Shown here piece by piece: positions 8,781 to 17,624 of a stretch of 64,000 bases of DNA. The position numbers and the translations under genes were made by a program. A model generated the notes under the pieces. The model saw nothing but the letters and a program-made list of their open reading frames with translations. It was not told the DNA's origin and made no database searches. Source of the DNA: Mycobacterium triplex (GTDB lineage: Bacteria; Actinomycetota; Actinomycetes; Mycobacteriales; Mycobacteriaceae); NCBI RefSeq assembly GCF_000689255.1, contig NZ_HG964446.1:5178152-5242151 (forward strand). Reading direction: 5' to 3'. Numbering within the stretch: position 1 is the first letter of the stretch; each line of letters opens with the position of its first letter.

Positions 8781-8920
8781 GTAGCGCTCCTCGAGCGGGA
8801 TGAGCCCGCGCGGACCCGCACAGGCATGTCGGCGGGAACTGCGACACCAGGACCGGGGCCGGTCCTTCCGTTGATCTGACGGGAGGTGCCGCCCTGGCAG
8901 CTGAGCAAGACGCTGACCAT
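8777..8920 (-). CDS. phoAT: Small ORF overlapping phoH2, probable PhoAT antitoxin
   Basis: A 47-codon ORF starts at ATG 8920 and ends with a TGA that overlaps the phoH2 GTG (GTGA). The peptide begins MVSVLLSCQGGTSRQ and ends in an Arg/Ser-rich tail (RSRSAT). A -10 hexamer TAGCGT ends 8 nt before the ATG and there is no clear Shine-Dalgarno, which fits a leaderless transcript starting at this codon. Position, overlap and size match the described phoAT gene, whose product is the antitoxin to PhoH2 in M. smegmatis and M. tuberculosis. The assignment rests on position, not on sequence recognition; the frame is open further upstream but without a better start. Confidence 0.6.
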   Translation of the reverse strand: MVSVLLSCQGGTSRQINGRTGPGPGVAVPADMPVRVRAGSSRSRSAT

Positions 8921-8928
8921 CGAGAACG

Positions 8929-8934
8929 ACGCTA
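8929..8934 (-). promoter_or_regulatory. -10 hexamer of the phoAT-phoH2 operon
   Basis: TAGCGT (TANNNT) on the minus strand, 8 nt upstream of the ATG of the small ORF. It would give an mRNA starting at or next to that ATG and covering both genes. Confidence 0.45.
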
Positions 8935-9002
8935 CTCTCGTCGCCGCTTCGCAGCAGCGCAGACGCGCCGACGCCGGGGTGTGACGCTGACCGAGCAGAT
9001 GT

Positions 9003-9830
9003 CTAGCCGCTGACGAACTGTCGCAGTTCGGGCTCGTCGGCGACGCCCCAGGCGGTGATGCGGTCGGCGATGGCCTGTCGGAGCTCGGCGGGTCCGAAAA
9101 TCCCGGCGGCGGCGACGTTTTGCACCTTGTCCTGGTACGCGCGAATGTCGGCGCCGACGACCTGCAGTTCGGCCGCGCGCTTGGCGATCGCGCCGATGGT
9201 CTCCTCGCGGGTGACCTTCAGGCAGTGCGCGACGAGATTGGAGAACAACAGTTCGTGGCGCACCTCGTCGCGGGCGATCCGGTCGATGAGCCCAGCCAAG
9301 ATCGGCTCCTCGAGCTGGGCGGCCAGGTTGCGGCAGAACACGGCATGGGTGCGCTCGGTCAACGCCATGTACACCAGGGTTTCCACCTGGGTGTAGTGGT
9401 CGGCGCGGTAGCCCTGCATCAGGTACTCGATGCGGGCCTCTTCGTTGGCGGTGGGGTCGACCTCGCGGGTCACCACCAGGTATTCGCGCAACGCGATGGC
9501 GTGCAGGTGCTCCTCGGCGGTCCAGCGGCCCAGCCAGCGGCCCCACCAGTCCTCGAGAATGAAGTGTTCGACGAGCTCGCGGTGATGAGCGGCCAGGTCG
9601 TCCTTGAGCAGCAGCAGGATCTCGCAGGCGTCCGTGAAAGCCCGCGGCAGCGTCATGCTGGACGGGTCCCAGTCGCGTCCACCGAGGAAGGCGAAGTTCT
9701 CGCCCCGGTCGAACGGCACGTAGTCGTGAGCAAACCAAATGTCATCGGTGGACAGGTGACGGTCCATCTCCGCCTCAACGACCGGCTCGAGTTCCAGGGT
9801 CAGCGCATTAGCGACAGGTTTCGTTGCCAT
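9003..9830 (-). CDS. desA2: Acyl-ACP desaturase-family protein DesA2
   Basis: A 275-residue member of the soluble plant-type acyl-ACP desaturase family, the same length as DesA2 of M. tuberculosis (Rv1094), where it is essential and linked to mycolic acid synthesis. Diiron ligands are visible: the first ExxH at Glu107-His110 in TAEEHLHAI and the second at Glu189-His192 in RDEVRHE. The protein lacks membrane segments, so it should be cytosolic and act on acyl carrier protein-bound chains. The ATG at 9830 has no Shine-Dalgarno but a -10 hexamer 7 nt upstream. Confidence 0.95.
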   Translation of the reverse strand: MATKPVANALTLELEPVVEAEMDRHLSTDDIWFAHDYVPFDRGENFAFLGGRDWDPSSMTLPRAFTDACEILLLLKDDLAAHHRELVEHFILEDWWGRWLGRWTAEEHLHAIALREYLVVTREVDPTANEEARIEYLMQGYRADHYTQVETLVYMALTERTHAVFCRNLAAQLEEPILAGLIDRIARDEVRHELLFSNLVAHCLKVTREETIGAIAKRAAELQVVGADIRAYQDKVQNVAAAGIFGPAELRQAIADRITAWGVADEPELRQFVSG

Positions 9831-9837
9831 GAAAGTA

Positions 9838-9843
9838 ACTGTA
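9838..9843 (-). promoter_or_regulatory. -10 hexamer for leaderless desA2
   Basis: TACAGT (TANNNT) on the minus strand, separated from the desA2 ATG by 7 nt (TACTTTC). This is the spacing expected when transcription starts on the A of the ATG. Confidence 0.55.
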
Positions 9844-9899
9844 ACCCGCAGACACAGGTGTTATGAAATCAATCGCGGGTGTCGCGGCCATTACGTGAC

Positions 9900-11180
9900 C
9901 TAACGGCCGACCAGTGCCCAGTCCTCGAGCCCGTCGTACAGCGGGAATTCCCTGGCCAGCCGGGTGACCCGGTCACGCAGGGCGGCAACGTCGGCGGAGG
10001 TACCGGCCGCCAGCGCCGTGGCGATGACGTCGGCAACCTCGGTGAACTCGGCGTCGCCGAAGCCCCGGGTCGCCAGCGCGGGCGTCCCGATTCGCAGACC
10101 CGACGTGACCATCGGCGGCCGCGGGTCGTTGGGCACGGCGTTGCGGTTGACCGTGATGCCGACCTCGTGCAGTAGGTCCTCGGCGGCCTGGCCGTCGAGC
10201 GGGGAGTTGCGCAGGTCGACCAGCACCAGGTGGACGTCGGTGCCGCCGCTGACCACCGAAACGCCGGCCTTGGCGACGTCGGCGGCCAGCAGCCGGTCGG
10301 CGAGGATCCGGGCACCGGACAGCGTGCGCTGCTGGCGCTCGGCGAATTCGGGGGTGCCGGCGATCTTCAGCGCGACGGCCTTGCCCGCGATCACGTGCAT
10401 CAGCGGGCCGCCCTGCTGACCGGGGAACACCGCCGAGTTGATGGCTTTCGCGTACTCCTGCTTACCGATGATCATTCCGGAGCGGCCACCACCGAGCGTC
10501 TTGTGAATGGTGGTCGACACGACGTCGGCGTGCGGCACCGGAGACGGGTGCAGACCCACCGCGACCAGGCCCGCGAAGTGGGCCATGTCGACCCAGAGCT
10601 TGGCGTCGATTTCGTCGGCGATCGACGCGAACGCCGCGAAGTCCAGAATGCGCGGGTAGGCCGACCAGCCGGCGATGATCACCTTCGGCCGGAATTCGAG
10701 TGCCTGGGCGCGCACCGCGTCCATGTCGACCAGATGCGTCACCGGGTCGACGCCGTAGAAGCCGTTCTCGTAGAGCTTGCCGGAGAAGTTCAGCTTCATG
10801 CCGTGCGTCAAATGCCCGCCGTTGGCCAGGTCCAGACCCAGCAGCCGCTCCCCCGGTGACATCAGGGCGTGCAGCACCGCGGCGTTGGCCTGGGCGCCGG
10901 AGTGCGGTTGCACGTTGGCGAAGTCGGCGCCGAACAGCGCCTTGGCGCGATCACGGGCGATGTTCTCCACGACGTCGACGTGCTCGCAACCGCCGTAATA
11001 GCGCCGGCCGGGCAGCCCCTCGGCGTACTTGTTGGTGAGCACGCTGCCCTGGGCCTGCAGCACCGAGCGGGGCACGAAGTTCTCCGACGCGATCATCTCG
11101 AGCGTGTCGCGCTGGCGGCCGAGCTCCTTGCCGAGCAGCTCGGCGATATCCGGGTCGACTTCGGCGAGCGGGGCAGACAT
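9900..11180 (-). CDS. glyA1: Serine hydroxymethyltransferase
   Basis: A 426-residue PLP enzyme that converts serine and tetrahydrofolate to glycine and 5,10-methylene-tetrahydrofolate. The PLP lysine is Lys227 in STTIHKTLGGG; SENF near residue 33, the HSGAQANAAV loop and the C-terminal RIGTPALATRGFG are intact. I chose ATG 11180 because the protein then starts MSAPLAEVDPDIAELL, as GlyA1 of M. tuberculosis (Rv1093) does. An in-frame GTG at 11219 would add 13 residues and cannot be excluded. It is divergent from coaA, with the promoters of both in 11181-11296. Confidence 0.96.
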   Translation of the reverse strand: MSAPLAEVDPDIAELLGKELGRQRDTLEMIASENFVPRSVLQAQGSVLTNKYAEGLPGRRYYGGCEHVDVVENIARDRAKALFGADFANVQPHSGAQANAAVLHALMSPGERLLGLDLANGGHLTHGMKLNFSGKLYENGFYGVDPVTHLVDMDAVRAQALEFRPKVIIAGWSAYPRILDFAAFASIADEIDAKLWVDMAHFAGLVAVGLHPSPVPHADVVSTTIHKTLGGGRSGMIIGKQEYAKAINSAVFPGQQGGPLMHVIAGKAVALKIAGTPEFAERQQRTLSGARILADRLLAADVAKAGVSVVSGGTDVHLVLVDLRNSPLDGQAAEDLLHEVGITVNRNAVPNDPRPPMVTSGLRIGTPALATRGFGDAEFTEVADVIATALAAGTSADVAALRDRVTRLAREFPLYDGLEDWALVGR

Positions 11181-11296
11181 CACGGAGGCGGTCACGCGGG
11201 CATCAGGTGCGGCAGTCACGGCCGCCAGTCTATTCCAGCGGTGCCTTTACCCAGCCCAGCCGTCTGGCGTGCGATCGTCCCTGCCACACTGGCACT

Positions 11297-12235
11297 ATGC
11301 CCCGGCTGAGCGAGCCGAGCCCTTATGTGGAGTTCGACCGAAAGCAGTGGCGCGCGTTGCGCATGTCGACGCCGCTGGCCCTCACTGAAGAGGAGCTTGT
11401 CGGTCTGCGTGGTCTCGGCGAGCAGATCGACCTACTCGAGGTCGAAGAGGTGTACCTGCCGCTGGCCCGGCTCATCCACCTTCAGGTCGCGGCACGGCAG
11501 CGATTGTTCGCTGCCACTGCGGAATTCCTCGGTGAACCGCAGCAGAATCCGGACCGGCCGGTGCCGTTCATCATCGGTGTGGCCGGCAGCGTGGCGGTGG
11601 GAAAGTCGACCACGGCCCGTGTGCTGCAGGCGTTGCTGGCGCGCTGGGATCACCACCCACGGGTGGACCTGGTAACCACCGACGGCTTCCTCTATCCCAA
11701 CGCCGAGCTGGACCGGCGAAACCTGATGCACCGGAAAGGCTTTCCGGAGAGCTACAACCGCCGGGCGCTGATGCGGTTCGTCACGTCGGTCAAATCGGGG
11801 TCCGACTACGCGTGTGCGCCGGTGTACTCACACCTGCGCTACGACATCATCGCCGGGGCCAAACACGTGGTCCGCCATCCGGACATCCTGATCCTGGAGG
11901 GGCTCAACGTCTTGCAAACCGGTCCGACCCTGATGGTGTCGGACCTGTTCGACTTCTCGCTGTATGTGGACGCCCGGATCGAAGACATCGAGCAGTGGTA
12001 CGTGTCACGGTTCCTGGCGATGCGCAGCACCGCCTTCGCCGATCCGGCATCGCACTTCCACCACTACTCGGCCCTCAACGACACCAAGGCGGTCGCCGCC
12101 GCGCGCGAGATCTGGCGCTCGATCAACCGGCCGAATCTGGTGGAGAACATTCTGCCTACCCGTCCCCGCGCCACCCTGGTGCTGCGCAAGGACGCCGACC
12201 ACTCCATCAACCGGTTGCGGCTGCGCAAGCTGTGA
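11297..12235 (+). CDS. coaA: Pantothenate kinase type I
   Basis: A 312-residue type I pantothenate kinase, which phosphorylates pantothenate with ATP in the first and controlling step of coenzyme A synthesis. The P-loop GSVAVGKST is at residues 97-105, followed by the TTDGFLYPN substrate loop and the conserved RKGFPESY segment. Length equals that of CoaA of M. tuberculosis (Rv1092c). The frame is open upstream to 11207, but ATG 11297 begins the conserved PRLSEPSPYVEFDR and the longer version would run into the glyA1 start region. Confidence 0.97.
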   Translation: MPRLSEPSPYVEFDRKQWRALRMSTPLALTEEELVGLRGLGEQIDLLEVEEVYLPLARLIHLQVAARQRLFAATAEFLGEPQQNPDRPVPFIIGVAGSVAVGKSTTARVLQALLARWDHHPRVDLVTTDGFLYPNAELDRRNLMHRKGFPESYNRRALMRFVTSVKSGSDYACAPVYSHLRYDIIAGAKHVVRHPDILILEGLNVLQTGPTLMVSDLFDFSLYVDARIEDIEQWYVSRFLAMRSTAFADPASHFHHYSALNDTKAVAAAREIWRSINRPNLVENILPTRPRATLVLRKDADHSINRLRLRKL

Positions 12236-12318
12236 CGCACCCGCAATAAGGCCGAGGCGGGGCGCTCGCCGGAGCACTGAGGTGGCCCCGCGGCGCCCCG
12301 CATCGGCGGAAGGGAGTG

Positions 12319-12732
12319 CTACGCGGGCAATCGACGCACTCCCAGGTATTGCAGCCAGGCAAAGGCGGCGGTGAGGACGCCGGTGGCCAGCGTCACGGCC
12401 ACTCCGATCGCGGTCATCGACACCGCCTCGACGGCCACCAGGGCGCACAGCGTCAAGACGATGTTGGCCACGACGACACCGATGCCGACACTGCGCAAGT
12501 CCGGCAGCCCCGTCAGGCTGTAGACCGCCAACCCGTAGAGCACGAAAAAGGCGCCCAGGGCGTATTGCAGGTCGGAACTCAGCCCGGTCAGCGACGCGAG
12601 CGGGTCGGCGACGAAGGCGACGGCCAGGCCGCACAGCCCCGTCAGTGTCGCATCTGCACGCATGGCGAAACGCAATAACGAGTCGGTCGCGTCGTACAGG
12701 GGCCTGGTCGGCAAGCCGGTAACAGCGGACAT
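12319..12732 (-). CDS. Small four-helix integral membrane protein, unknown function
   Basis: A 137-residue protein with four hydrophobic segments (about residues 27-45, 55-75, 80-100, 108-128), separated by very short loops, and a short cytoplasmic N-terminus. I do not recognise the family. ATG 12732 has GAGGAG 8 nt upstream (separated by AAATGAC), a better start than the in-frame ATGs further upstream, which would overlap regulatory space. It lies downstream of and on the same strand as the two methyltransferases, but 158 bp separate it from them, so it may have its own promoter. Confidence 0.8.
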   Translation of the reverse strand: MSAVTGLPTRPLYDATDSLLRFAMRADATLTGLCGLAVAFVADPLASLTGLSSDLQYALGAFFVLYGLAVYSLTGLPDLRSVGIGVVVANIVLTLCALVAVEAVSMTAIGVAVTLATGVLTAAFAWLQYLGVRRLPA

Positions 12733-12890
12733 GTCATTTCTCCTCGTGACGGCGGTTTGTGTCGAACTGGTTTCAGCGTGCCGCCGGAGCACTGCCATCT
12801 CGACGCGTGGCGCTGCCAAGTCCTGCCACGGCATTAATGACCAGGGATTTCGTTCACGTATTCCCGCAACCGGCGGCCGATGTCGAATCC

Positions 12891-13979
12891 TCACACGGCG
12901 ACCGCCTCGACGACGCTGTACGGCGATGCCGTATCCACCACCCGCGTCATCCGGAATCCGGCGCGGTCCAGCAATTCGGCGTATCCCGCGGCGGTGCGCT
13001 CGCGGCCGTCGAATTCGACGAGCACTTCCAGGTCGAGCAGGTTGCCCACGAAATCGCGATCGTGCTCGGGAAGCACTTGTTCGACGAGCAGCACATGCTT
13101 TCCGGCTCCGGCCGCCTTGCGCACGTTGCGCAGGATCTGCAGCGCCTTGTCGTCGGACCAGTCGTGCACGATGTGTTTGAGGACGTAAGCGTCGCCGCCT
13201 GAGGTGATTTCCTCGAAGAACGACCCCTCGGCCACCCGGACCCGGTCGGCCACCCGATGCTGCTTGAGCAGGGTCGGTGCGTCCGCGACGACGTGGGGCT
13301 GGTCGAACAGAATCCCGCGGGCCTGCGGCGTGGCCTTCAGGATCGCGGCCAACAATCGACCATGCCCGCCGGCGACGTCGACGATCGTGGCGAAACGACT
13401 GAAATCGTAGCCCGCGACGACCGGCCCGATTGCCAGCGTCGACGCACTCGTCATGGCTTCGTTGAAAACCTCGTCGTAGTCCTTTTCTTCGGCCAGGTAC
13501 TCGAAAATCGGTTTCCCACGCAGTTCCGCAACCACCGCCCGATCGGTGCGGATAGCGGTGGTGAGGTGGCTCCAGTGCTCCCGATGCTGCGGTGCACCGA
13601 CAAATCGAGCCGCGCTGCGCAATGAGACCTCGCTATCGGTGCGCAGCGTCGCCCCGATCGGGTTGAGGGCGTAGCGCCCGTCACGCAGTTGACGGAACAC
13701 GCCGCAGCCGACCAAGGCCCGCATCAGGCGGCCGACGGCGTCGGCCTCCGCGTCGACGGCCTCGGCCAACTCCGTGGCGGACAACGGTTTCTTGGCCAGC
13801 GCGTCGGCGATGCCGAGATCGGCGGCGGCGGTAATCGCTTGCGCCGACCAAGCATTCGAGATCAATTCGAACATCGCGATGGACGGCGGAACCATACGCT
13901 GATGCAGCTGACCGAGGTGATGCCGAACGATCCCGATGACCCGAGAGATTTGGTTATCCGGAATTTTTGGTGAAAACAT
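12891..13979 (-). CDS. O-methyltransferase (family 2), copy 1 of a tandem pair
   Basis: A 362-residue S-adenosylmethionine-dependent O-methyltransferase of the plant-COMT/hydroxyneurosporene type. An N-terminal winged-helix dimerisation domain (about 1-115, with ITAAADLGIADALA) precedes a Rossmann domain with the SAM motif VDVAGGHGRLLAA (200-212) and the LKHIVHDWSD segment (268-276) that carries the likely catalytic histidine. ATG 13979 has AAGGAG 6 nt upstream. The second copy lies 39 bp upstream with the same length and very similar sequence, so this is a tandem duplication in one operon. Such enzymes methylate phenolic or polyketide hydroxyls; the substrate is unknown. Confidence 0.9.
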   Translation of the reverse strand: MFSPKIPDNQISRVIGIVRHHLGQLHQRMVPPSIAMFELISNAWSAQAITAAADLGIADALAKKPLSATELAEAVDAEADAVGRLMRALVGCGVFRQLRDGRYALNPIGATLRTDSEVSLRSAARFVGAPQHREHWSHLTTAIRTDRAVVAELRGKPIFEYLAEEKDYDEVFNEAMTSASTLAIGPVVAGYDFSRFATIVDVAGGHGRLLAAILKATPQARGILFDQPHVVADAPTLLKQHRVADRVRVAEGSFFEEITSGGDAYVLKHIVHDWSDDKALQILRNVRKAAGAGKHVLLVEQVLPEHDRDFVGNLLDLEVLVEFDGRERTAAGYAELLDRAGFRMTRVVDTASPYSVVEAVAV

Positions 13980-14018
13980 AACTGCTCCTTGTAAATTGAG
14001 GTTAGTGTCGCCGCGCAC

Positions 14019-15107
14019 CTAAACAGCGACCGCTTCGACCACGCTGATGGGCGAGGCCGTTTCGACCACCCGGGTCAGCCGGAAGCCCGCGCGGCTCAGT
14101 AACCGGCCGTATTGGCCGGCGGTGCGCTCGCGGGCGCCGGCAGCGACGTGCATCTCCAAATCCATCCAGTGGCCCGGGAATTCGCGGTCGTGCCGGGGAA
14201 TGACGAATTCCACGATCAACACGTGCTTTCCGACCCCGGCGGCGTTGCGGATGTTGCGCAGAATCTGCACGGCCTCGTCATCGGGCCAGTCGTGGATGAT
14301 GTGTTTGAGAAGGTAGGCGTCACCGCCGTCGGCCACGGACTCGAAGAAAGAGCCTTCGACCAGCTTGACCCGGTCCGCCACGCCCTGTTCCTCGAGTAAT
14401 GCCGAGGCGCCCGAAACCACGTGGGGTTGGTCGAACAGGATCCCCCGGGCTTGCGGCGTCGCATTCAACACGGCGGCCAGCAGCCGGCCGTGTCCACCCG
14501 CGATGTCGACGATCGTTCCGAACCGGCTGAAGTCGTAGCTCGCGATGACGGGCGGGATTTCGAGTTCGGAGAGGTCGGTCATGGCGTCGTTGAAAATCGC
14601 GTCGAGTTCCGGCACTTCGGCCAGGTATTCGAAGCAAGGCTTGCCGCGCAGTTCGGGGACCACGGCCCGGCCGGTGCGGATCGAGTCCGTGACGTGGCTC
14701 CAATGCTCCCGATCCTGGGGAGATCCCACGAACCGGGCGAACGCGCGCAGCGACCCGTTGCTGTCACTGCGCAGCGTGTCCGCCAGCGGGGTCAGGTCGT
14801 AGCGGCCGTCGCGGCGACGACGGAAGATCCCTCGCGAGATCAACGCCCGCAGCAGACGACTGACGGTGTCGGCATCCGCGTCGAGGGCTTCGGCCAACTC
14901 GTCCGCGTTCATCGGCTGCTTGGCCAACGCATCGGCAATGCCGAGATCGGCGGCAGCCGTAATCGCCTGCGCAGCCCAAGCATTCGTGATCATTTCCATC
15001 ATCGCGGCTTGCGGGGGAACCATGCGCTGGTGCACCTGGCCGAGGTGGTGTCGCACGAACTCGAGAGCGCGAGCGAATTGGGCGGGCGGATGGGTCGGCG
15101 AAAACAT
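14019..15107 (-). CDS. O-methyltransferase (family 2), copy 2 of a tandem pair
   Basis: A 362-residue paralogue of the downstream gene, alike from MFSP at the N-terminus to VVEAVAV at the C-terminus. The SAM motif VDIAGGHGRLLAA and the LKHIIHDWPDD segment are intact, so both copies should be active. ATG 15107 has AGGGGGA just upstream; the frame continues open to 15488 but that stretch overlaps the upstream membrane-protein gene. The promoter of the pair probably lies in 15108-15271. Identical length with scattered substitutions suggests duplication followed by divergence of the substrate pocket. Confidence 0.9.
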   Translation of the reverse strand: MFSPTHPPAQFARALEFVRHHLGQVHQRMVPPQAAMMEMITNAWAAQAITAAADLGIADALAKQPMNADELAEALDADADTVSRLLRALISRGIFRRRRDGRYDLTPLADTLRSDSNGSLRAFARFVGSPQDREHWSHVTDSIRTGRAVVPELRGKPCFEYLAEVPELDAIFNDAMTDLSELEIPPVIASYDFSRFGTIVDIAGGHGRLLAAVLNATPQARGILFDQPHVVSGASALLEEQGVADRVKLVEGSFFESVADGGDAYLLKHIIHDWPDDEAVQILRNIRNAAGVGKHVLIVEFVIPRHDREFPGHWMDLEMHVAAGARERTAGQYGRLLSRAGFRLTRVVETASPISVVEAVAV

Positions 15108-15271
15108 AAGTCCCCCTGGCAGACTCGGATCATGTGTGCGGACCGGTCGGCCGCACATACCGTATTCGTTGCCAGTCCACCCGAAGATGGGTGACGTCGC
15201 CATTACAACCGGCGTTGTCAGCCGAATTACGCCGAAGGCTGTACAGATATGGCAGGACGCTGCGGCGCCGG

Positions 15272-16642
15272 CTAATCGCTGGGGACCGCGACGCGCCCGC
15301 GCAGATCGGCGGCGATCAGCCGGGCCGCGGCGTTTTGCCAGTTGTGCAGCGAACGCTGGGGGGCCTCCGTGACGAACCACTGCCAGGCCTGCCGCGCGAT
15401 CGGATCCAGGCCCGCGGCGGTGGCGTTCTGCGCGTAGGCGCGTACCCCGACCACGTACGGGAAGTACAGCGAGTTGTAGTAGCGCCACTCTTCGGTGGTT
15501 CCGAAATCGCCGCCGTCACGCGGTTTCAACCGTGAAATCCCATCGGCAAGAACGGCTTTGAGCTCGTTAGCTCGCTCGACGGGATGATCGGGTGCGCCCC
15601 GGGCGGCCAGCCGCTCGTCGATCACCGGCAACGCCGTCAGCGGACTCGCGACCAGCTTGCTCAGGTCGCCGTAGTGGCCCAGGGCGCGCCGGGTGAGCCT
15701 GACGAAGGTGACGTCGTCGACGTCGGCGAGCGGGTGCTCTTGCCGCAGCGGCAGCGCCGCTCCGGTGTGCCGCAGCGCGGCCCGATCTGCCCGCAGCGCG
15801 GGAGATTTCGAGAACGCCAGCCGGTCGAGCACTCCGGCCAGCGGATCGGCGAGCACCTGCACGGTGATCGCGATCGCCAGGCTGGTGAACAGCAGCACGG
15901 TCAGGGTGGTCTGCGCGCCGGGGTCGTCGCGGGTCAGCGCCAGACCGATCAGCGCCTGGCCGCCGAACAGCACCGCCACCGCCACCGAACCGGCGAACGA
16001 GCGGAGCATGTCGGCGCGCAGCGCCTGCCCCTCGTCGAACGCGTCCCACAGGGCGACGGCGAGCCCGAGCCCGAGGACATCGCAACTCGTCGACGCCAAC
16101 GCAAGCCAGCTGGGCACCAGGCCCAGCGGAATGATCAGGATGGCATTGCCCAGCGCGAAGAACAGGGTCGCGGTGATGGCGAGTCCCACGGCCGGCCGCG
16201 GGCGCCGGGGGCGGCGCAACGCGACCGCCATCGCGCCCAAGGTGGACACCGAGATCACCGCGAACATCAGCCAGTGGCCTGCCCGCAGCGGCCCGCCGAC
16301 GCTGCCGGCCAGCATCGCCCCGAACAGGGTCAGCGCGGCGACTCCGGCGATCAGCAGCAGTTCACGGCTGCGCGACCGCCAGCCGTCGCTGGGCCGGGAC
16401 AGCTCGACGAGCACCGCGAACCACGCCACGCCGGGGATGGCCGTCAGGTAGATCTCGACTCGGCTCAGCAACTGGGCGTGGGAGGGATCGGCGGTCCGAA
16501 TCGCATCCAGCCCGACGACCAGCGCAAAGCCGCACAGCCCGATCGCCGCCAGTGCGAGGACGGGTTTGCGCGGATCGCGGGCCGCCAGATACAGGCCCAG
16601 CCAGGCGCTCAGCGTGAACACCACCGCCGACAGCGCAGCCAT
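15272..16642 (-). CDS. Multi-spanning membrane protein with a soluble C-terminal half, unknown function
   Basis: A 456-residue protein. Residues 1-270 hold about eight hydrophobic segments, beginning with MAALSAVVFTLSAWLGLYLA; the rest is soluble and ends in a Trp/Arg-rich region (EWRYYNSLYFPYVVGVRAYA). I do not recognise a catalytic motif. It lies between the methyltransferase pair and the prenyl diphosphate synthase on the same strand, 41 bp after the latter's stop, so it may be read through from that gene. Membrane location is clear; function is not. Confidence 0.82.
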   Translation of the reverse strand: MAALSAVVFTLSAWLGLYLAARDPRKPVLALAAIGLCGFALVVGLDAIRTADPSHAQLLSRVEIYLTAIPGVAWFAVLVELSRPSDGWRSRSRELLLIAGVAALTLFGAMLAGSVGGPLRAGHWLMFAVISVSTLGAMAVALRRPRRPRPAVGLAITATLFFALGNAILIIPLGLVPSWLALASTSCDVLGLGLAVALWDAFDEGQALRADMLRSFAGSVAVAVLFGGQALIGLALTRDDPGAQTTLTVLLFTSLAIAITVQVLADPLAGVLDRLAFSKSPALRADRAALRHTGAALPLRQEHPLADVDDVTFVRLTRRALGHYGDLSKLVASPLTALPVIDERLAARGAPDHPVERANELKAVLADGISRLKPRDGGDFGTTEEWRYYNSLYFPYVVGVRAYAQNATAAGLDPIARQAWQWFVTEAPQRSLHNWQNAAARLIAADLRGRVAVPSD

Positions 16643-16683
16643 CTACCCAGTGTGGCATGGCGGCGACCTGACGCTTCGGACCG

Positions 16684-17472
16684 CTATTTGCCGTGGCGGC
16701 GATCCCGCCGGGTGTAGTCGCGCAGCGCGCGCAGGAAGTCGACGTGGCGGAATGCGGGCCAGTGCGTTTCGCAGAACCACATCTCCGAGTAGGCGCTCTG
16801 CCACAGCAAAAACCCCGACAGCCGCTGCTCGCCCGAGGTGCGGATCACCAGGTCCGGGTCGGGCTGCCCGGAGGTGTAGAGGTTCTCGGAGATGGCGTCG
16901 ACGGTCACCGCTTCGACGAGTTCCTCGCCGGTGACGCCGTTGGCGAGTTCCTTGCTCAACAGCGCGCGCACCGCGCCGACGATCTCCTGGCGGCCGCCGT
17001 AGCCGACGGCGACGTTGACGTGAAACGGCGCGACGCTGGGTGTGGACTCGACCGCGCCACGCAGCCGGCGGGCCGGCTCGTCGCCCAGCAGTTCCAGGTC
17101 CCCGACCGTGCGCACGCTCCATCGATTGGCGGGTGCGCAGATCTCCTCGACGACATCGGTGATGATCTCGATCAGCCCGGCCAGCTCGTCGGGGTCGCGT
17201 TGCAGGTTTTCGGTGGACAGCAGGTAGACGGTGGTCATTTCGACGCCGGCTTCCTGGCACCACCGCAGCATCTCGGCGATCTTGGCCGCGCCCATCCGGT
17301 AGCCGTAGCTGACGTCGTCGTAACCCGCGTCGCGGGCCCACCGCCGGTTCCCGTCGCACAGCACGGCGATGTGCCGCGGAAGTTGGGATTTCGAGGCGGC
17401 CAGGCCCTGCCTCAGCCGCAGCTCGTAGACGCGGTACAACGGGTCTTTGAGCCGCGGCGGGATAATCTCCAC
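16684..17472 (-). CDS. Short-chain Z-isoprenyl diphosphate synthase (Rv1086-like)
   Basis: A 262-residue cis-prenyltransferase. The catalytic Asp is Asp40 in AVLCDGNRRWAR and the C-terminal signature RTSGEQRLSGF is intact. The counterpart Rv1086 makes (2Z,6E)-farnesyl diphosphate from geranyl diphosphate, the precursor for decaprenyl phosphate used in arabinan and peptidoglycan synthesis. GTG 17472 gives the 262-residue length of Rv1086 and starts with EIIPPRLKDPLY after the initiator; upstream GTG 17484 and TTG 17499 are in frame and possible. It is divergent from the hemolysin III gene. Confidence 0.93.
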   Translation of the reverse strand: MEIIPPRLKDPLYRVYELRLRQGLAASKSQLPRHIAVLCDGNRRWARDAGYDDVSYGYRMGAAKIAEMLRWCQEAGVEMTTVYLLSTENLQRDPDELAGLIEIITDVVEEICAPANRWSVRTVGDLELLGDEPARRLRGAVESTPSVAPFHVNVAVGYGGRQEIVGAVRALLSKELANGVTGEELVEAVTVDAISENLYTSGQPDPDLVIRTSGEQRLSGFLLWQSAYSEMWFCETHWPAFRHVDFLRALRDYTRRDRRHGK

Positions 17473-17624
17473 GAAGATCCACACTACTGTGGGCGGCAAC
17501 CAATTCCGGGATGGATTTCGCCGGATTTCACCAGCGCCGAAACCACGGCACCCGGCCGCTGCGAGCTAGTGTTTGGTGTCAGGCACTGGCACTTTGACCG
17601 CCACCGACCAAGGCAGCAGGAGAC

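Noticed and set aside
13980..14018. Separate small gene between the two methyltransferases
   Set aside because: The 39-bp spacer only holds the ribosome-binding site of the downstream copy.
14019..15488. Longer version of the second methyltransferase starting at 15488
   Set aside because: It would overlap the upstream membrane-protein gene; ATG 15107 has a good ribosome-binding site and matches the start of its paralogue.
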